Shown: positions 15,616-25,153, counted from the stretch's first letter. The stretch: DNA of 48,850 nucleotides from Lachnospiraceae bacterium (GCA_029006155.1 JAQXGF010000030.1:1-48850), one strand, 5' to 3'. Numbers and translations are program-made. Notes: a model not told the origin generated them from the sequence alone.

Positions 15616-16671
15616 TTATTTTACCATGTCAAGAACATCCTGTGCATTGTCCTTTGTTACCTTTACGTAGTCACATCCGATGTAGTGCTCGTTGCCTTCG
15701 CCGGTCAGATATCTGACTGCTGCGTCTGCTGCGCTGTGGGACTGTGAGAAGTGATCGTTGAATACGGTACCGGTCATGGTGCCTGCAAGTACATCCTCAA
15801 GTGCCTCGGAAAGTGCGTCTACGCCTACCAGATAAATATCCTCGCCTACGGTGCGGCCTGCTGCCTCGATGGACTGCAGAGCGCCGAGTGCCATTGCGTC
15901 GTTGTTGCAGAATACTACTTCTACATCGTCGCCATACTGGCTGAGGGAGTTTGCTACGAGCTGCTGAGCGGTTGCCTGATCCCAGTTTCCTACCTGATCA
16001 TCGAGCTCATTTACTTCCAGTCCTGCATCCTCCAGAGCCTTTACCGAGAACTCGGTACGATACTGTGCGTCTACGTTCTCCGGATCGCCCTCGATCATGA
16101 TATAGTCAACCTTGCCATTGCCGTTCTTATCGATGGCATCCAGGCCCAGATCTGCGATCAGCTCGCCCTGGTACGTACCGGACTGACGTGCGTCACATCC
16201 AACGTATGTTACGTTCCAGTTGTTCTCTTCCCATCTTGCTTCCTCATCTGCATCCGGCTCGCGGTTGATGTAAACGAGCGGAATGCCTGCCTCTACGACC
16301 TTATCCGTGATCGTGGATGCGGAAGAGGAGTTAACCGGGTTGATAATCAGGACATCGACCTGGTCTGCGATGAAGCTGTCGATCTGTCCGGACTGTGTCG
16401 CCTGATCGTTTACGCCGTCTACGATCGTGATGTTATCCTTGGAGAATCCAAGTCCTACCAGGTAGTTCTCCAGCTCGGTGCGGAACAGTGTCATGAAGTT
16501 ATCAGAGAACTGATAGATGCAAACGCCGACCTTCTTGTCTGAAAGATCTACATCTGCTGCGGCTGCTTCCGTTGCTGCCTCTGTCGCTTCCTCGGCCATT
16601 ACCGGAACAGCTGCTACCATCGTGCCTGCCATCACTGCTGCTAAAAACATGCTGACAAATCTTTTTTTCAT
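15616..16671 (-). CDS. mglB: galactose-binding protein of the ABC transporter
   Basis: 351 residues. Signal peptide MKKRFVSMFLAAVMAGTMVAAVPVMA is followed by an acidic Ala/Glu-rich linker. There is no lipobox Cys, which is unusual for a Gram-positive binding protein. The mature part matches MglB: VGVCIYQFSDNFMTLFR at the N-terminus, calcium loop DKNGNGKVDY (from Asp181), IMIEGDPENVDAQYRTEF, and NNDAMALGALQSIEAAG. It captures galactose or glucose for MglAC. The frame continues upstream to 16764, but GGGAGGG lies 7 bases before the ATG at 16671 and the signal peptide begins there. Confidence 0.93.
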   Translation of the reverse strand: MKKRFVSMFLAAVMAGTMVAAVPVMAEEATEAATEAAAADVDLSDKKVGVCIYQFSDNFMTLFRTELENYLVGLGFSKDNITIVDGVNDQATQSGQIDSFIADQVDVLIINPVNSSSASTITDKVVEAGIPLVYINREPDADEEARWEENNWNVTYVGCDARQSGTYQGELIADLGLDAIDKNGNGKVDYIMIEGDPENVDAQYRTEFSVKALEDAGLEVNELDDQVGNWDQATAQQLVANSLSQYGDDVEVVFCNNDAMALGALQSIEAAGRTVGEDIYLVGVDALSEALEDVLAGTMTGTVFNDHFSQSHSAADAAVRYLTGEGNEHYIGCDYVKVTKDNAQDVLDMVK

Positions 16672-16731
16672 TGTAAAACCCTCCCTGTTTTGTATAAGTT
16701 CTTTTTGCCCTCTTTCGTGGCTGCTGAGGAA

Positions 16732-16737
16732 ATTATA
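16732..16737 (-). promoter_or_regulatory. -10 of the mglB promoter
   Basis: TATAAT on the minus strand 61 bases before the start codon, without a recognisable -35. This is consistent with a promoter that needs an activator such as the YesN protein. Confidence 0.5.
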
Positions 16738-16917
16738 GCACAGGAGCATGAAATAGCTATACAAAATACTTCTGTTTTTCTGGAATATCCTTCTTCATTT
16801 ATATGATTTTCAAGTGTTTTATGGATTTCCATTCCTTCCATTCGGCGTTTTAATCATCTTTTCATCCTTTGTTATTACTTTATCCGTCATTTTATTCTAT
16901 TCCCGCTTATTTTCATC

Positions 16918-16934
16918 TTAACTGAATCAGGCAA
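16918..16934 (-). repeat. partial dispersed repeat, copy F
   Basis: The plus strand reads TTAACTGAATCAGGCAA; its complement matches the right ends of the repeats at 20630-20646 and 40350-40366. It lies upstream of mglB. The remaining 180 bases between this and the mglB promoter show AT-rich sequence only. Confidence 0.45.
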
Positions 16935-16990
16935 ACCTTCTTCCGTTGACAGAACAATCATAAGGCAGCCCCCTACTAATACTTATCCGC

Positions 16991-17026
16991 AAAAAAGGAC
17001 CCTGCACATTTCTCTGCAAGATCCTT
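16991..17026 (-). terminator. terminator of rny
   Basis: Imperfect 12-bp hairpin (16995-17006 with 17015-17026) followed on the minus strand by TTTTTT. Confidence 0.8.
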
Positions 17027-17035
17027 CTCTTCTTT

Positions 17036-18592
17036 CTATTTCGCGTAGTCGACAGCTCTGCTCTCGCGAATGACGCTGACTTTGATCTGACCCGGATATT
17101 CCAGCTCCGCTTCGATCTGCTTCGCAATATCCCTTGCCAGAAGTACCATATCCGCATCGTTCACCTGATCCGGAACTACCATTACTCGAATCTCTCTACC
17201 CGCCTGAATAGCAAATGACTTCTCGACACCCTTGAAGGTGTTTGTAATATCTTCCAACTGTTTTAATCTGTTTGTATATGTTTCGAGTGTTTCTCTTCTC
17301 GCGCCCGGACGTGCCGCGGAAATCGTATCCGCTGCCTGTACGATACATGCAATCAGAGACTCTGCTTCGACATCGCCATGATGAGCCTCTACCGCATTGA
17401 TGACGATCGGAGACTCCTTGTACTTTCTACAAAGATCCGCACCGATCTGAATATGCGATCCCTCGATCTCATGGTCGATGGATTTACCGATGTCATGCAA
17501 CAATCCTGCACGCTTGGCCATACGGACATCCACACCAATCTCGCCGGCAAGCAGCCCGGAGAGCTGTGCCACCTCGATGGAATGCTTCAGTGCGTTCTGT
17601 CCATAGCTTGTACGGAACTTCATCCGTCCAAGCAGACGTACCAGTTCCGGATGAATGCCATGTACGCCGACTTCCAGCGTCGCCGCCTCGCCTTCCTCAC
17701 GGATGATTGTCTCTACTTCCTTTTGTGCCTTTGCCACCATTTCCTCGATCCTGGCCGGATGGATTCGGCCATCGACAATCAGCTTCTCGAGGGCGATACG
17801 CGCTACCTCTCGTCTGATCGGATCAAAAGCGGACAATATAACTGCCTCCGGCGTATCATCAATGATCAGATCTACACCGGTGAGTGTCTCAAGTGTCCGG
17901 ATATTTCTTCCTTCCCGTCCGATGATTCTTCCCTTCATCTCATCGTTCGGAAGCTGTACGACAGAGATTGTGGTCTCTGCTACGTGGTCAGCTGCACATT
18001 TCTGGATCGCCGTAACCACGTACTCCTTTGCTTTTTTGCCTGCTTCTTCTTTTGCTCTGCTTTCCAGCTCTTTGTAAAGCTTTGCAGTGTCAATTTTTAC
18101 TTCGTCTTCAACAGTTTTTAAAAGATATTCTTTTGCTTGTTCAGAGGTAAGTCCTGAGATTCTTTCGAGTTCCTGGAGTCTTTGACCACGAAGCTTTTCT
18201 ACTTCCGCGCTCTTTTTCTTTAACTCTTCTTCTTTTGCCGTGATTCCCGATTCTCTCCGCTCCAGAGCATCCGCTTTCTTATCAACGCTTTCTTCCTTTG
18301 ATAATACTCGCTTCTCGTAGCGCTGCAGTTCTGTCCGACGTTCTCTTGTCTCTCTTTCCAACTCATTTTTCGTCTTCAGAGATTCTTCCTTCGCCTCCAG
18401 AAGAGCCTCACGCTTCTTCGTCTCTGCAACCTTGAGCGCATCATCGATAATCTGTCTCGCCTTCTCATCTGCACTGCCAAGCTTTGCTTCTACTACTTTC
18501 TGGCGGTAGCTGATGGCAATCAGACTCGTCACCGGAATTGCGATAACCAGCGTAATCACAACTGCAATGATAATCGTTACTGCACCAGGCAC
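17036..18592 (-). CDS. rny: ribonuclease Y
   Basis: 518 residues, full length. An N-terminal membrane anchor ([23 protein letters not shown]) precedes a long charged coiled coil to about residue 200. A KH domain follows ([26 protein letters not shown]), then an HD domain with [12 protein letters not shown] and HHGD. RNase Y is the membrane-bound endonuclease that starts mRNA decay in Firmicutes. The start is GTG at 18592, preceded by AAGGAGGT with 6 bases between; the SD and following bases can fold (AGGAG-GTG-CTCCT). It has its own promoter and terminator. Confidence 0.97.
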   Translation of the reverse strand: MPGAVTIIIAVVITLVIAIPVTSLIAISYRQKVVEAKLGSADEKARQIIDDALKVAETKKREALLEAKEESLKTKNELERETRERRTELQRYEKRVLSKEESVDKKADALERRESGITAKEEELKKKSAEVEKLRGQRLQELERISGLTSEQAKEYLLKTVEDEVKIDTAKLYKELESRAKEEAGKKAKEYVVTAIQKCAADHVAETTISVVQLPNDEMKGRIIGREGRNIRTLETLTGVDLIIDDTPEAVILSAFDPIRREVARIALEKLIVDGRIHPARIEEMVAKAQKEVETIIREEGEAATLEVGVHGIHPELVRLLGRMKFRTSYGQNALKHSIEVAQLSGLLAGEIGVDVRMAKRAGLLHDIGKSIDHEIEGSHIQIGADLCRKYKESPIVINAVEAHHGDVEAESLIACIVQAADTISAARPGARRETLETYTNRLKQLEDITNTFKGVEKSFAIQAGREIRVMVVPDQVNDADMVLLARDIAKQIEAELEYPGQIKVSVIRESRAVDYAK

Positions 18593-18639
18593 AGGAGCAC
18601 CTCCTTATTTAGTTTTCATTGTTCGTAAACAACATATCA

Positions 18640-18668
18640 ATTTTATACTGTTTTGGTAAAAGTGTCAA
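18640..18668 (-). promoter_or_regulatory. rny promoter
   Basis: -35 TTGACA (18663-18668), 17-base spacer, -10 TAAAAT (18640-18645). Confidence 0.7.
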
Positions 18669-18706
18669 GTAATAGTGACCCTGTTTTCGATTTTTGTGCA
18701 CCTTTG

Positions 18707-19324
18707 TCATCCTGTCTCATCCATGCTTCGCAGGACTCTCTGGATCACTGCCATCCCATATCCTCTGCGCAGTAAAAAACGGATCAGACGATCCCGCTCC
18801 TGCCGGTCTGCTGTCTCTGCATCGAAGCGCTTCTTTGCGATCCACTGACGGATCTGCTGCTCTTCATCCGGAGCTTCCATCTCCTCTAACGCTTCCTGCA
18901 CATCCGCTCTGGAGATCCCCTTCTGGTACAGATCCTGCTCCATCTGGCGAAGGCTTCTGCTCGCCCTGCGATACTCCATGTAAGTCCGTGCGTAGCGCAC
19001 ATCATCGATATAATGAAATCCTTTGACATATTCCAGCGTCTGCTCCACGATCTCCGGTGGATATCCGCCTTCTGTCAGCTTCGTACGCAGCTGCTGCTCC
19101 GTGCGGTCCATGCGCTCAAGCAGATGCAGTGCCTTCTTCTTCGCACGGGTGGGAAGCAGCTCCAGCATGATCTCCAGGTAAGCCGCCTCCGGCAATACCG
19201 CGTCCACCTCGATGCCATACTGCCCCAGCTCCTTTCCGTAAAGCGGGAACTGCAGACCGTCATCCAGCGTGATACGGTAACGCCCGGAGGAGAGCTTCTC
19301 AATCTCAGATATCTGATGCATCAT
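18707..19324 (-). CDS. recX: regulatory protein RecX
   Basis: 205 residues with the three-helix RecX repeats: [51 protein letters not shown], then [24 protein letters not shown], and a third repeat near the C-terminus. An N-terminal ~60-residue beta part ([16 protein letters not shown]) is typical of Firmicutes RecX. It modulates RecA filaments. The start overlaps the end of recA by 20 bases, so the two are co-transcribed and probably coupled. Two adjacent ATG codons occur at 19324 and 19321; either is possible. Confidence 0.93.
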   Translation of the reverse strand: MMHQISEIEKLSSGRYRITLDDGLQFPLYGKELGQYGIEVDAVLPEAAYLEIMLELLPTRAKKKALHLLERMDRTEQQLRTKLTEGGYPPEIVEQTLEYVKGFHYIDDVRYARTYMEYRRASRSLRQMEQDLYQKGISRADVQEALEEMEAPDEEQQIRQWIAKKRFDAETADRQERDRLIRFLLRRGYGMAVIQRVLRSMDETG

Positions 19325-20447
19325 CGTCTGCTTCTGTCACATCTGCCTCCGGTACACGGTTGCCCTCTACCATACGAAGTCCCTTCGCAGCCTTTGCCTT
19401 GCCTTCTGCCTCTTTGTCGACGGTCTCCTCTGCTGCCGCAGTCTCCTCCCCCGGAATCAGCCCGTAGTGCTCCCGCACTTTGCGGTCTACTTCCTGCATG
19501 ATCTCCGGATGCTCTCTTAAGTACAGCTTCGCATTCTCACGGCCCTGGCCGATCTTATTGCCCTCGTATGCATACCAGGCGCCGCTCTTATTGATGACAT
19601 TGATGTTCGCAGCCAGATCCAGAATATCGCCTTCTCTGGAAATGCCCTTTCCGAACATGATGTCGAACTCTGCCTCTTTAAATGGCGGTGCGATCTTATT
19701 CTTTACGACACGCACGCGGGTGCGGTTGCCGATGACTTCGCCGCTCTGCTTCAAAGACTCGATCCGGCGCACATCCATGCGGATAGAAGAATAGAACTTC
19801 AGCGCACGGCCACCGGTCGTCGTCTCCGGATTACCGAACATGACGCCTACCTTCTCACGGAGCTGATTGATAAATACGACTGTACAATTGGACTTGCTGA
19901 TGATACCGGTCAGCTTCCGGAGTGCCTGTGACATCAGTCGTGCCTGCAGTCCGACATGGCTGTCTCCCATATCGCCGTCGATCTCGGCCTTCGGGACCAG
20001 TGCCGCTACCGAGTCCACGATAATGATATCCACTGCCCCGGAGCGCACCATCGTCTCGGTGATCTCAAGCGCCTGCTCCCCATTGTCCGGCTGAGAGATA
20101 TACAGATTGTCAATGTCTACACCGATGTTCTTCGCGTATACCGGGTCGAGTGCATGCTCTGCGTCGATAAAGCCTGCAATACCGCCACGCTTCTGTACTT
20201 CTGCCACCATGTGCAGTGCCACCGTCGTCTTACCACTGGACTCCGGTCCGTAGATCTCGATCACACGTCCCTTCGGAATACCACCCAATCCAAGTGCAAT
20301 ATCCAGACTCAGTGAACCGGTCGGTACGGTCTCAATATTCATATTCGCCCCGGAATCGCCAAGCTTCATCACAGAGCCCTTTCCAAACTGCTTTTCAATC
20401 TGCGCAAGCGCAGCATCCAATGCCTTTAACTTTTCTTCCTGTGCCAT
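19305..20447 (-). CDS. recA: recombinase RecA
   Basis: 380 residues. Walker [10 protein letters not shown], Walker [11 protein letters not shown], the conserved QALRKLTG and [28 protein letters not shown] loop, and the C-terminal KNKIAPPF are all present. It catalyses strand exchange and LexA self-cleavage. The frame is open upstream to 20555, but AAGGAG before the ATG at 20447 and the family N-terminus [14 protein letters not shown] fix the start. An SOS box lies between promoter and SD. The acidic C-terminal tail is long and Ala/Glu-rich. Confidence 0.98.
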   Translation of the reverse strand: MAQEEKLKALDAALAQIEKQFGKGSVMKLGDSGANMNIETVPTGSLSLDIALGLGGIPKGRVIEIYGPESSGKTTVALHMVAEVQKRGGIAGFIDAEHALDPVYAKNIGVDIDNLYISQPDNGEQALEITETMVRSGAVDIIIVDSVAALVPKAEIDGDMGDSHVGLQARLMSQALRKLTGIISKSNCTVVFINQLREKVGVMFGNPETTTGGRALKFYSSIRMDVRRIESLKQSGEVIGNRTRVRVVKNKIAPPFKEAEFDIMFGKGISREGDILDLAANINVINKSGAWYAYEGNKIGQGRENAKLYLREHPEIMQEVDRKVREHYGLIPGEETAAAEETVDKEAEGKAKAAKGLRMVEGNRVPEADVTEADDDASDI

Positions 20448-20461
20448 GTCTTTTCTCCTTT

Positions 20462-20475
20462 CGAACTTACGTTCG
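20462..20475. promoter_or_regulatory. LexA (DinR-type) SOS box at recA
   Basis: CGAAC-TTAC-GTTCG is a perfect 5-4-5 palindrome matching the Firmicutes LexA site geometry. It lies just downstream of the -10, where binding would block transcription. Confidence 0.85.
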
Positions 20476-20486
20476 CATCTGTTCTC

Positions 20487-20515
20487 ATAATAATATAGCT
20501 TTCTCCGGTTGTCAA
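20487..20515 (-). promoter_or_regulatory. recA promoter
   Basis: -35 TTGACA (20510-20515), 17-base spacer, -10 TATTAT (20487-20492) on the minus strand. Confidence 0.8.
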
Positions 20516-20602
20516 GCGTTTGTTTTAGCATATCATCTCTTTTTGTCAATGTCAATCTATATGTTGTTTTATTTCGAACAAATTAAATATCAACTTTAGT
20601 CA

Positions 20603-20652
20603 GGTGGATATTCGCAATTGAAGCAGGGGACTTGCCTGATTCGGTTAAAAAA
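20603..20652 (+). repeat. intergenic hairpin repeat, copy C
   Basis: GGTGGATATTCGCAATTG, then AAGCAGGGGACTTGCC, then TGATTCGGTTAAAAAA. All three blocks recur at 40209-40370 (the last as GATTCAGTTAAAAAA). Its A-run doubles as the T-run of the rseP-operon terminator on the other strand. Confidence 0.65.
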
Positions 20653-20718
20653 CAGCCCCGGGGAAATCCAGCACTCTCTTTCTTTTCAGAAATCATAGTC
20701 CTCGAATTTCCCCGGGGC
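20647..20718 (-). terminator. terminator of the uppS-cdsA-dxr-rseP transcript
   Basis: A perfect 13-bp stem (GCCCCGGGGAAAT at 20655-20667 with its complement at 20706-20718) is followed on the minus strand by TGTTTTTTAA. Confidence 0.9.
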
Positions 20719-20768
20719 GTTTCTCTTTTCCTTGCTCAATGGATACAGCAGCGGACCACGGAATTTGT

Positions 20769-21803
20769 TTAAAGGAAAATCTTCCTCACATCATTGAACA
20801 TCACGACAACCATCAGAAGCAGTAGCAGCATCAGCCCCGTAAAGTGGATCTTTGCCTCCAGCTCCGGTTCGACGCGTTTTCTGCGGATCGCCTCGACGAT
20901 CAGAAAGACAAGCCGTCCTCCGTCTAAGGCCGGGATCGGCAGAAGGTTCATGACACCCAGGTTCGCAGACAGAAGAATGGCGATGTTCAGCAGGTTCAGC
21001 CATACATAGAAGGCTCCGTCCGACCGGCTCTCCTCGTACGTCTCTCCGATCGCATCCACGACACCGACCGGACCGGACATATCGTTGATCGAGACGCCGC
21101 CCTGTACGAGCAGCTTCAGGCTCGATACCGTCGTCTCGATCCAGTAGCCGACCTCATAGGCACTGTATTCCAGCGTCTGCAGCACATTCGTCTTCTGGCG
21201 CGTCGCATTGACATTGCCATTGATCCCGTACCGATAGCTGCCATTTATAATGGTCGGTGTCACCGTGACTTCCGCCCGTTTTCCGTCGCGCTCATACTCA
21301 AACACGACGGTCTCCCCGGAATGGAACATCGAATAATTCTGCACCTGCCGCCACAGCCGGATCCGCTTGCCGTTCATTTTGACGATCCGGTCGCCTGCCT
21401 GCAGCCCGGCGTCCGCGGCTGGCGTCCCCTCTGCGACGCCGGTCAGGATCGGCGCATCATACCCGATGCTTCCGACGATAAAGAGCGCCATCAAAAAGGC
21501 AAGGAGAAAATTAAACAGCGGTCCCGCCACAATGATCGACATACGCGCCCACACGGACTTACTCCCGAAGGTACCTTCTCCCTCGTCACCCTCATCCTCG
21601 CCGAGCATCATGCACGATCCACCAAATGGAAGCAGCTTCCATGAGTAGCGTGTCCCGCCCGCCTCAAAGCTCAGAAGGCGCGGTCCCATGCCAAGGGAAA
21701 ACTCTGTGACAGTCACCCCTGCCCGTTTCGCCAGCAGAAAATGTCCGAGCTCATGAAAAATGATAATCACGCTGAATACCAGCAACGCAATGATAATCTT
21801 CAA
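20769..21803 (-). CDS. rseP: site-2 intramembrane zinc metalloprotease RseP
   Basis: About 344 residues. The first membrane segment holds the zinc motif HELGH, the last third holds LPIPALDGGRL with the third metal ligand, and a PDZ domain lies between (GTPAADAGLQAGDRIVKMNGKRI). It cleaves membrane anti-sigma factors or signal peptides. The start is probably TTG at 21803, giving the family N-terminus MKIIIALLVF with AGGTGG 4 bases upstream; a TTG at 21821 would overlap dxr. It is the last gene of the lipid/isoprenoid operon, two bases after the dxr stop. Confidence 0.92.
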   Translation of the reverse strand: MKIIIALLVFSVIIIFHELGHFLLAKRAGVTVTEFSLGMGPRLLSFEAGGTRYSWKLLPFGGSCMMLGEDEGDEGEGTFGSKSVWARMSIIVAGPLFNFLLAFLMALFIVGSIGYDAPILTGVAEGTPAADAGLQAGDRIVKMNGKRIRLWRQVQNYSMFHSGETVVFEYERDGKRAEVTVTPTIINGSYRYGINGNVNATRQKTNVLQTLEYSAYEVGYWIETTVSSLKLLVQGGVSINDMSGPVGVVDAIGETYEESRSDGAFYVWLNLLNIAILLSANLGVMNLLPIPALDGGRLVFLIVEAIRRKRVEPELEAKIHFTGLMLLLLLMVVVMFNDVRKIFL

Positions 21804-21804
21804 T

Positions 21805-22941
21805 CTACCACCTGCTCTCAATCAACTCATATACGCTCTGCTCGGTATCCAGAATCTGACGGATATCCGGATCCGCAATCGTCTGATGTGCATCCATGCA
21901 GTAGCGGATGATCTCATAAATATCCGTAAACCCGATCTTCCGATTCAGGAATTTGCTGACCGCCCGCTCATTCGCCGCATTGAATACGGTCGGCATCGAG
22001 CCGCCGGTACGGGCCGCCTCAAACGCATACTTCAGTCCAAGAAACGTCTCCGGATCCGGATCTTCAAACGTGATCTGTCCAAGCTTTGCAAAGTCCAGAC
22101 GATCTCCGCCCAGATACCGACGCTCCGGGTAATATAAGGCATACTGGATCGGAAGCTTCATATCCGGTGTGCCAAGCTGCGCGATCACCGCGCCGTCCAC
22201 AAACTGTACCATGGAATGGATGACACTCTGCGGCTGGATCACGACCTGGATCTGGTCAAGATCGGTTCCAAACAGCCACTTCGCCTCCATCACCTCAAGT
22301 CCCTTATTTACCATTGAGGCAGAATCGATCGTGATCTTCTGCCCCATGGACCAGTTCGGATGCTTTAATGCATCCTCGACCCGAAGCCCCTTCAGATCCT
22401 TTCTGCCACGGAACGGTCCACCGGAAGCCGTCAGAAGGATCTTATCGATCTTGCGGCGTTCCTCGCCCTGCAGTGCCTGGAAGATCGCGCTGTGTTCACT
22501 GTCGACCGGAAGAATCTTTACCCCGCAGCGCGCAGCCAGCGGCATAATGATGTGTCCCGCCGTCACCAGCGTCTCCTTGTTCGCGAGTGCAATATCCTTT
22601 CCGGCCTCGATCGCACGGATCGTCGGCAGAATTCCGATCATTCCAACGATCGCCGTCACCAGAATCTCTGCTTCCTCGCAGACGGCTACCGCCTCGCGGC
22701 CCTCTTCTCCATAGAGAATTTCCACCTCAAGGTCTGCCACCGCTGTCCTTAAAGCCTTTGCATCTGCTTCGTCCGCAACTGCTGCCAGCCGCGGATGAAA
22801 TTCCCGGATCTGCTGCTCCAGAAGCTTCCTATTTTTTCCTGCCGCAAGCGCCGCCACCCGAATATCCCCATTTGCACGCACGACATCAAGGGTCTGCGTA
22901 CCGATCGATCCGGTCGAACCTAAAATCGCTATCGTTTTCAT
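21805..22941 (-). CDS. dxr: 1-deoxy-D-xylulose 5-phosphate reductoisomerase
   Basis: 378 residues. NADPH site GSTGSIGTQTLDVV at the N-terminus; catalytic motifs LPVDSEHSAIFQ and LTASGGPF; SMVNKGLEVMEAKWLFG; and the C-terminal ANERAVSKFLNRKIGF. It makes 2-C-methylerythritol 4-phosphate, the committed step of the MEP isoprenoid pathway; the product pathway feeds UppS two genes upstream. The ATG at 22941 follows AAAGGATGGG; the longer frame to 22974 lacks family similarity. It lies between cdsA (39-base gap) and rseP. Confidence 0.97.
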   Translation of the reverse strand: MKTIAILGSTGSIGTQTLDVVRANGDIRVAALAAGKNRKLLEQQIREFHPRLAAVADEADAKALRTAVADLEVEILYGEEGREAVAVCEEAEILVTAIVGMIGILPTIRAIEAGKDIALANKETLVTAGHIIMPLAARCGVKILPVDSEHSAIFQALQGEERRKIDKILLTASGGPFRGRKDLKGLRVEDALKHPNWSMGQKITIDSASMVNKGLEVMEAKWLFGTDLDQIQVVIQPQSVIHSMVQFVDGAVIAQLGTPDMKLPIQYALYYPERRYLGGDRLDFAKLGQITFEDPDPETFLGLKYAFEAARTGGSMPTVFNAANERAVSKFLNRKIGFTDIYEIIRYCMDAHQTIADPDIRQILDTEQSVYELIESRW

Positions 22942-22980
22942 TTGTATCCCATCCTTTCCACGCGCACTGCACATGCGCCC

Positions 22981-23787
22981 TTACACCAGTGCAAGCGCCA
23001 GATAATAAATCACCGGTGCGATCAAAATCACACTGTCAAACCGGTCCAGAATGCCACCGTGTCCCGGAATCAGATGGCCATAATCCTTGATATCGTGATT
23101 CCGCTTGATCGCAGAGGCCGCAAGGTCGCCGACCATCGAGATCAGTCCGCCCGCCGCACAGATCACTGCAAAAGACGCGATATGGCTGCCATCCCCCATC
23201 TTTCCGGCAATTGCGAGGCCATAGATCGCCCCGAGGATCGCAGCGCCTGCGACACCTCCGACTGCACCCTCTACCGACTTCTTCGGGCTTAACTTCGGCG
23301 TCATCTTGTGTTTGCCGATCAGCTTACCGACGCAGTACGCACACGTATCACAGCCCCAGGAACCGAGAAATACGAGCCATACAAGGTAAACGCCTTTCTC
23401 CAGTATCCGCAGCTCATAAATACACGAGAGCATCACCGCCACATAGACCACACCGAAAAATGCACCGGTCACCTGATCTGACCGGTAACGTGGATACGTA
23501 AACACATAGACACCCATACACAGAATCAGCGTCGCAAGAAGCACTGTCATAGTATATGCAGAACCGGTAAAAAATACGATTGTATAGTAGGCTGCCGTCC
23601 CAAGATACCCGACTGCAGCCAGTGGAGAAAATCCCTCATCCTGCACCTTCAGCACCCGATAGAGTTCAAACACTCCGATCTCCGATATGATAAAAAGCGT
23701 CGCAGCCAGCACCGGTCCCCCGGTAATGATGACCACGAGCGCGATCAGCACCAGCACGATTCCGCTGATCAGTCTCGTCCGAAACAT
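22981..23787 (-). CDS. cdsA: phosphatidate cytidylyltransferase
   Basis: 268 residues, about eight hydrophobic segments, with the family signature near the C-terminus (SAIKRNHDIKDYGHLIPGHGGILDRFDS) including the metal-binding KD and D residues. It forms CDP-diacylglycerol from phosphatidate and CTP at the membrane, the precursor of phosphatidylglycerol and cardiolipin. The ATG at 23787 follows GGAGGAAT, 3 bases after the uppS stop, so it is co-transcribed and probably coupled. Confidence 0.96.
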   Translation of the reverse strand: MFRTRLISGIVLVLIALVVIITGGPVLAATLFIISEIGVFELYRVLKVQDEGFSPLAAVGYLGTAAYYTIVFFTGSAYTMTVLLATLILCMGVYVFTYPRYRSDQVTGAFFGVVYVAVMLSCIYELRILEKGVYLVWLVFLGSWGCDTCAYCVGKLIGKHKMTPKLSPKKSVEGAVGGVAGAAILGAIYGLAIAGKMGDGSHIASFAVICAAGGLISMVGDLAASAIKRNHDIKDYGHLIPGHGGILDRFDSVILIAPVIYYLALALV

Positions 23788-23790
23788 CGC

Positions 23791-24498
23791 TTATTCCTCC
23801 TTTACACCGCCATATCTGCGGTCTCTGCTGTTGTATTTTTCGATGGCCTTTGCCAGCTCCTCTTTTGTAAATGCCGGCCACGGCACCTCGGTAAAATAAA
23901 ACTCCGTATAAGCCAGCTGCCAGAGCAGATAGTTTGACAGGCGCTGCTCTCCGCTCGTACGGATCAGAAGATCCGGATCCGGCACTTCTGCCGTATCCAG
24001 ATAGCCCGAGAAACACTCCTCCGTGATCTCCCCCGGCTTCAGCTGCCCGTCCACGCAGTCCGCTGCCACTTTGCGGATCGCCCGCACGATCTCATCCCGG
24101 CTGCCATAGTTGATCGCGATCTGGAAATTCAGCCCGGTATTGTCCTTCGAGCTCTCCACCAGCTTTTTCAGGCTTTCCTGCAGATCGTCCGCCAGCGCCG
24201 TCGGATCACCGAGCACCCGCACCTTCATATTATTGTCACGCGCGGTCTTGATACAGGTCTTCGTATATCTGCGAAAGAGCTTCATCAGCGCGTCGACCTC
24301 ATCCGGCGAACGTTTCCAGTTCTCTGTGGAAAACAGATATACCGTCAGGTATTTGATTCCCATATTATAGGCATCCCGGCAAATGACCTCCAGATTCTGT
24401 GCGCCCTTTACATGGCCGTAGTTGCGCGGCATCCCCTTGCTCTTTGCCCATCTGCCATTTCCATCGAGTATGATGGCCACATGATTCGGAATATTCAT
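23791..24498 (-). CDS. uppS: isoprenyl (undecaprenyl) diphosphate synthase
   Basis: 235 residues of the cis-prenyltransferase family. Motif HVAIILDGNGRWAKSKGMPRNYGHVKGA holds the catalytic Asp and diphosphate-binding residues; LTVYLFSTENWKRSPDEVDALM, INYGSRDEIVRA and DLLIRTSGEQRLSNYLLWQLAYTEFYF follow in order. It makes the lipid carrier for peptidoglycan and other wall polymers. The ATG at 24498 has GGGAGG upstream. A terminator separates it from frr. Confidence 0.97.
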   Translation of the reverse strand: MNIPNHVAIILDGNGRWAKSKGMPRNYGHVKGAQNLEVICRDAYNMGIKYLTVYLFSTENWKRSPDEVDALMKLFRRYTKTCIKTARDNNMKVRVLGDPTALADDLQESLKKLVESSKDNTGLNFQIAINYGSRDEIVRAIRKVAADCVDGQLKPGEITEECFSGYLDTAEVPDPDLLIRTSGEQRLSNYLLWQLAYTEFYFTEVPWPAFTKEELAKAIEKYNSRDRRYGGVKEE

Positions 24499-24513
24499 CC
24501 TTTTTCCTCCCGT

Positions 24514-24558
24514 AAAAACAGGGGTATCACAGCTGCACTCCCTCTGTAATACCCCTGT
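24514..24558 (-). terminator. terminator between frr and uppS
   Basis: A perfect 10-bp stem (ACAGGGGTAT at 24518-24527 with its complement at 24549-24558) is followed by TTTTT on the minus strand. It splits the usual pyrH-frr-uppS series or attenuates it. Confidence 0.85.
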
Positions 24559-24577
24559 ATGCTATCCCGTGAAACGA

Positions 24578-25129
24578 TTATACCGTAAGGATTTCCTTTG
24601 ACTTTTCTTCGGTCGCTTTGTCGATATCCTTGATGTACTTATCCGTCATCTTCTGGATTGCATCCTCCAGATCACTGATCTCATCCTCCGATACTTCGGT
24701 CTTGCCGAGCTTCTTCAGATAATCGTTCGCATCTCTGCGGATGTTCCGGATCGCTACCTTACCTGCCTCACCTTTTTTCTTTACCTCTTTTACGAGATCT
24801 TTTCTGCGCTCCTCGGTCAGCTCCGGGAATACGAGGCGGATGATCCGTCCGTCGTTCGACGGATTGATGCCGATGTCAGAGGTCAGGATCGCCTTTTCGA
24901 TCGCCTTTACCATGGATGCCTCCCACGGCTGGATCTGCAGGATTCTCGGCTCCGGTACGGTGATATTACCGATCTGCTGCAGCGGAGTCGGTGTGCCATA
25001 GTAGTCGACACGGATCTTATTGAGTATGCTCGGATTCGCACGTCCGGCACGGATTGTTGCAAACTCACTGAGAAGATTGTTGAAGGTCTTCGTCATCTTC
25101 TCGTCATATACTTTGATTCTCTCATCCAT
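24578..25129 (-). CDS. frr: ribosome recycling factor
   Basis: 183 residues, standard length. Conserved regions: MDERIKVYDEKMTKTFNNLLSEFATIRAGRANPSIL, YYGTPTPLQQIGNITVPEPRILQIQPW, GINPSNDGRIIRLVFPELTEERRKDLVK, and the closing helix. It splits post-termination ribosomes together with EF-G. It lies 24 bases after pyrH with GGAGG upstream of the ATG. Confidence 0.98.
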   Translation of the reverse strand: MDERIKVYDEKMTKTFNNLLSEFATIRAGRANPSILNKIRVDYYGTPTPLQQIGNITVPEPRILQIQPWEASMVKAIEKAILTSDIGINPSNDGRIIRLVFPELTEERRKDLVKEVKKKGEAGKVAIRNIRRDANDYLKKLGKTEVSEDEISDLEDAIQKMTDKYIKDIDKATEEKSKEILTV

Positions 25130-25153
25130 TTTGTTGTCCTCCTTGATTTGCCT

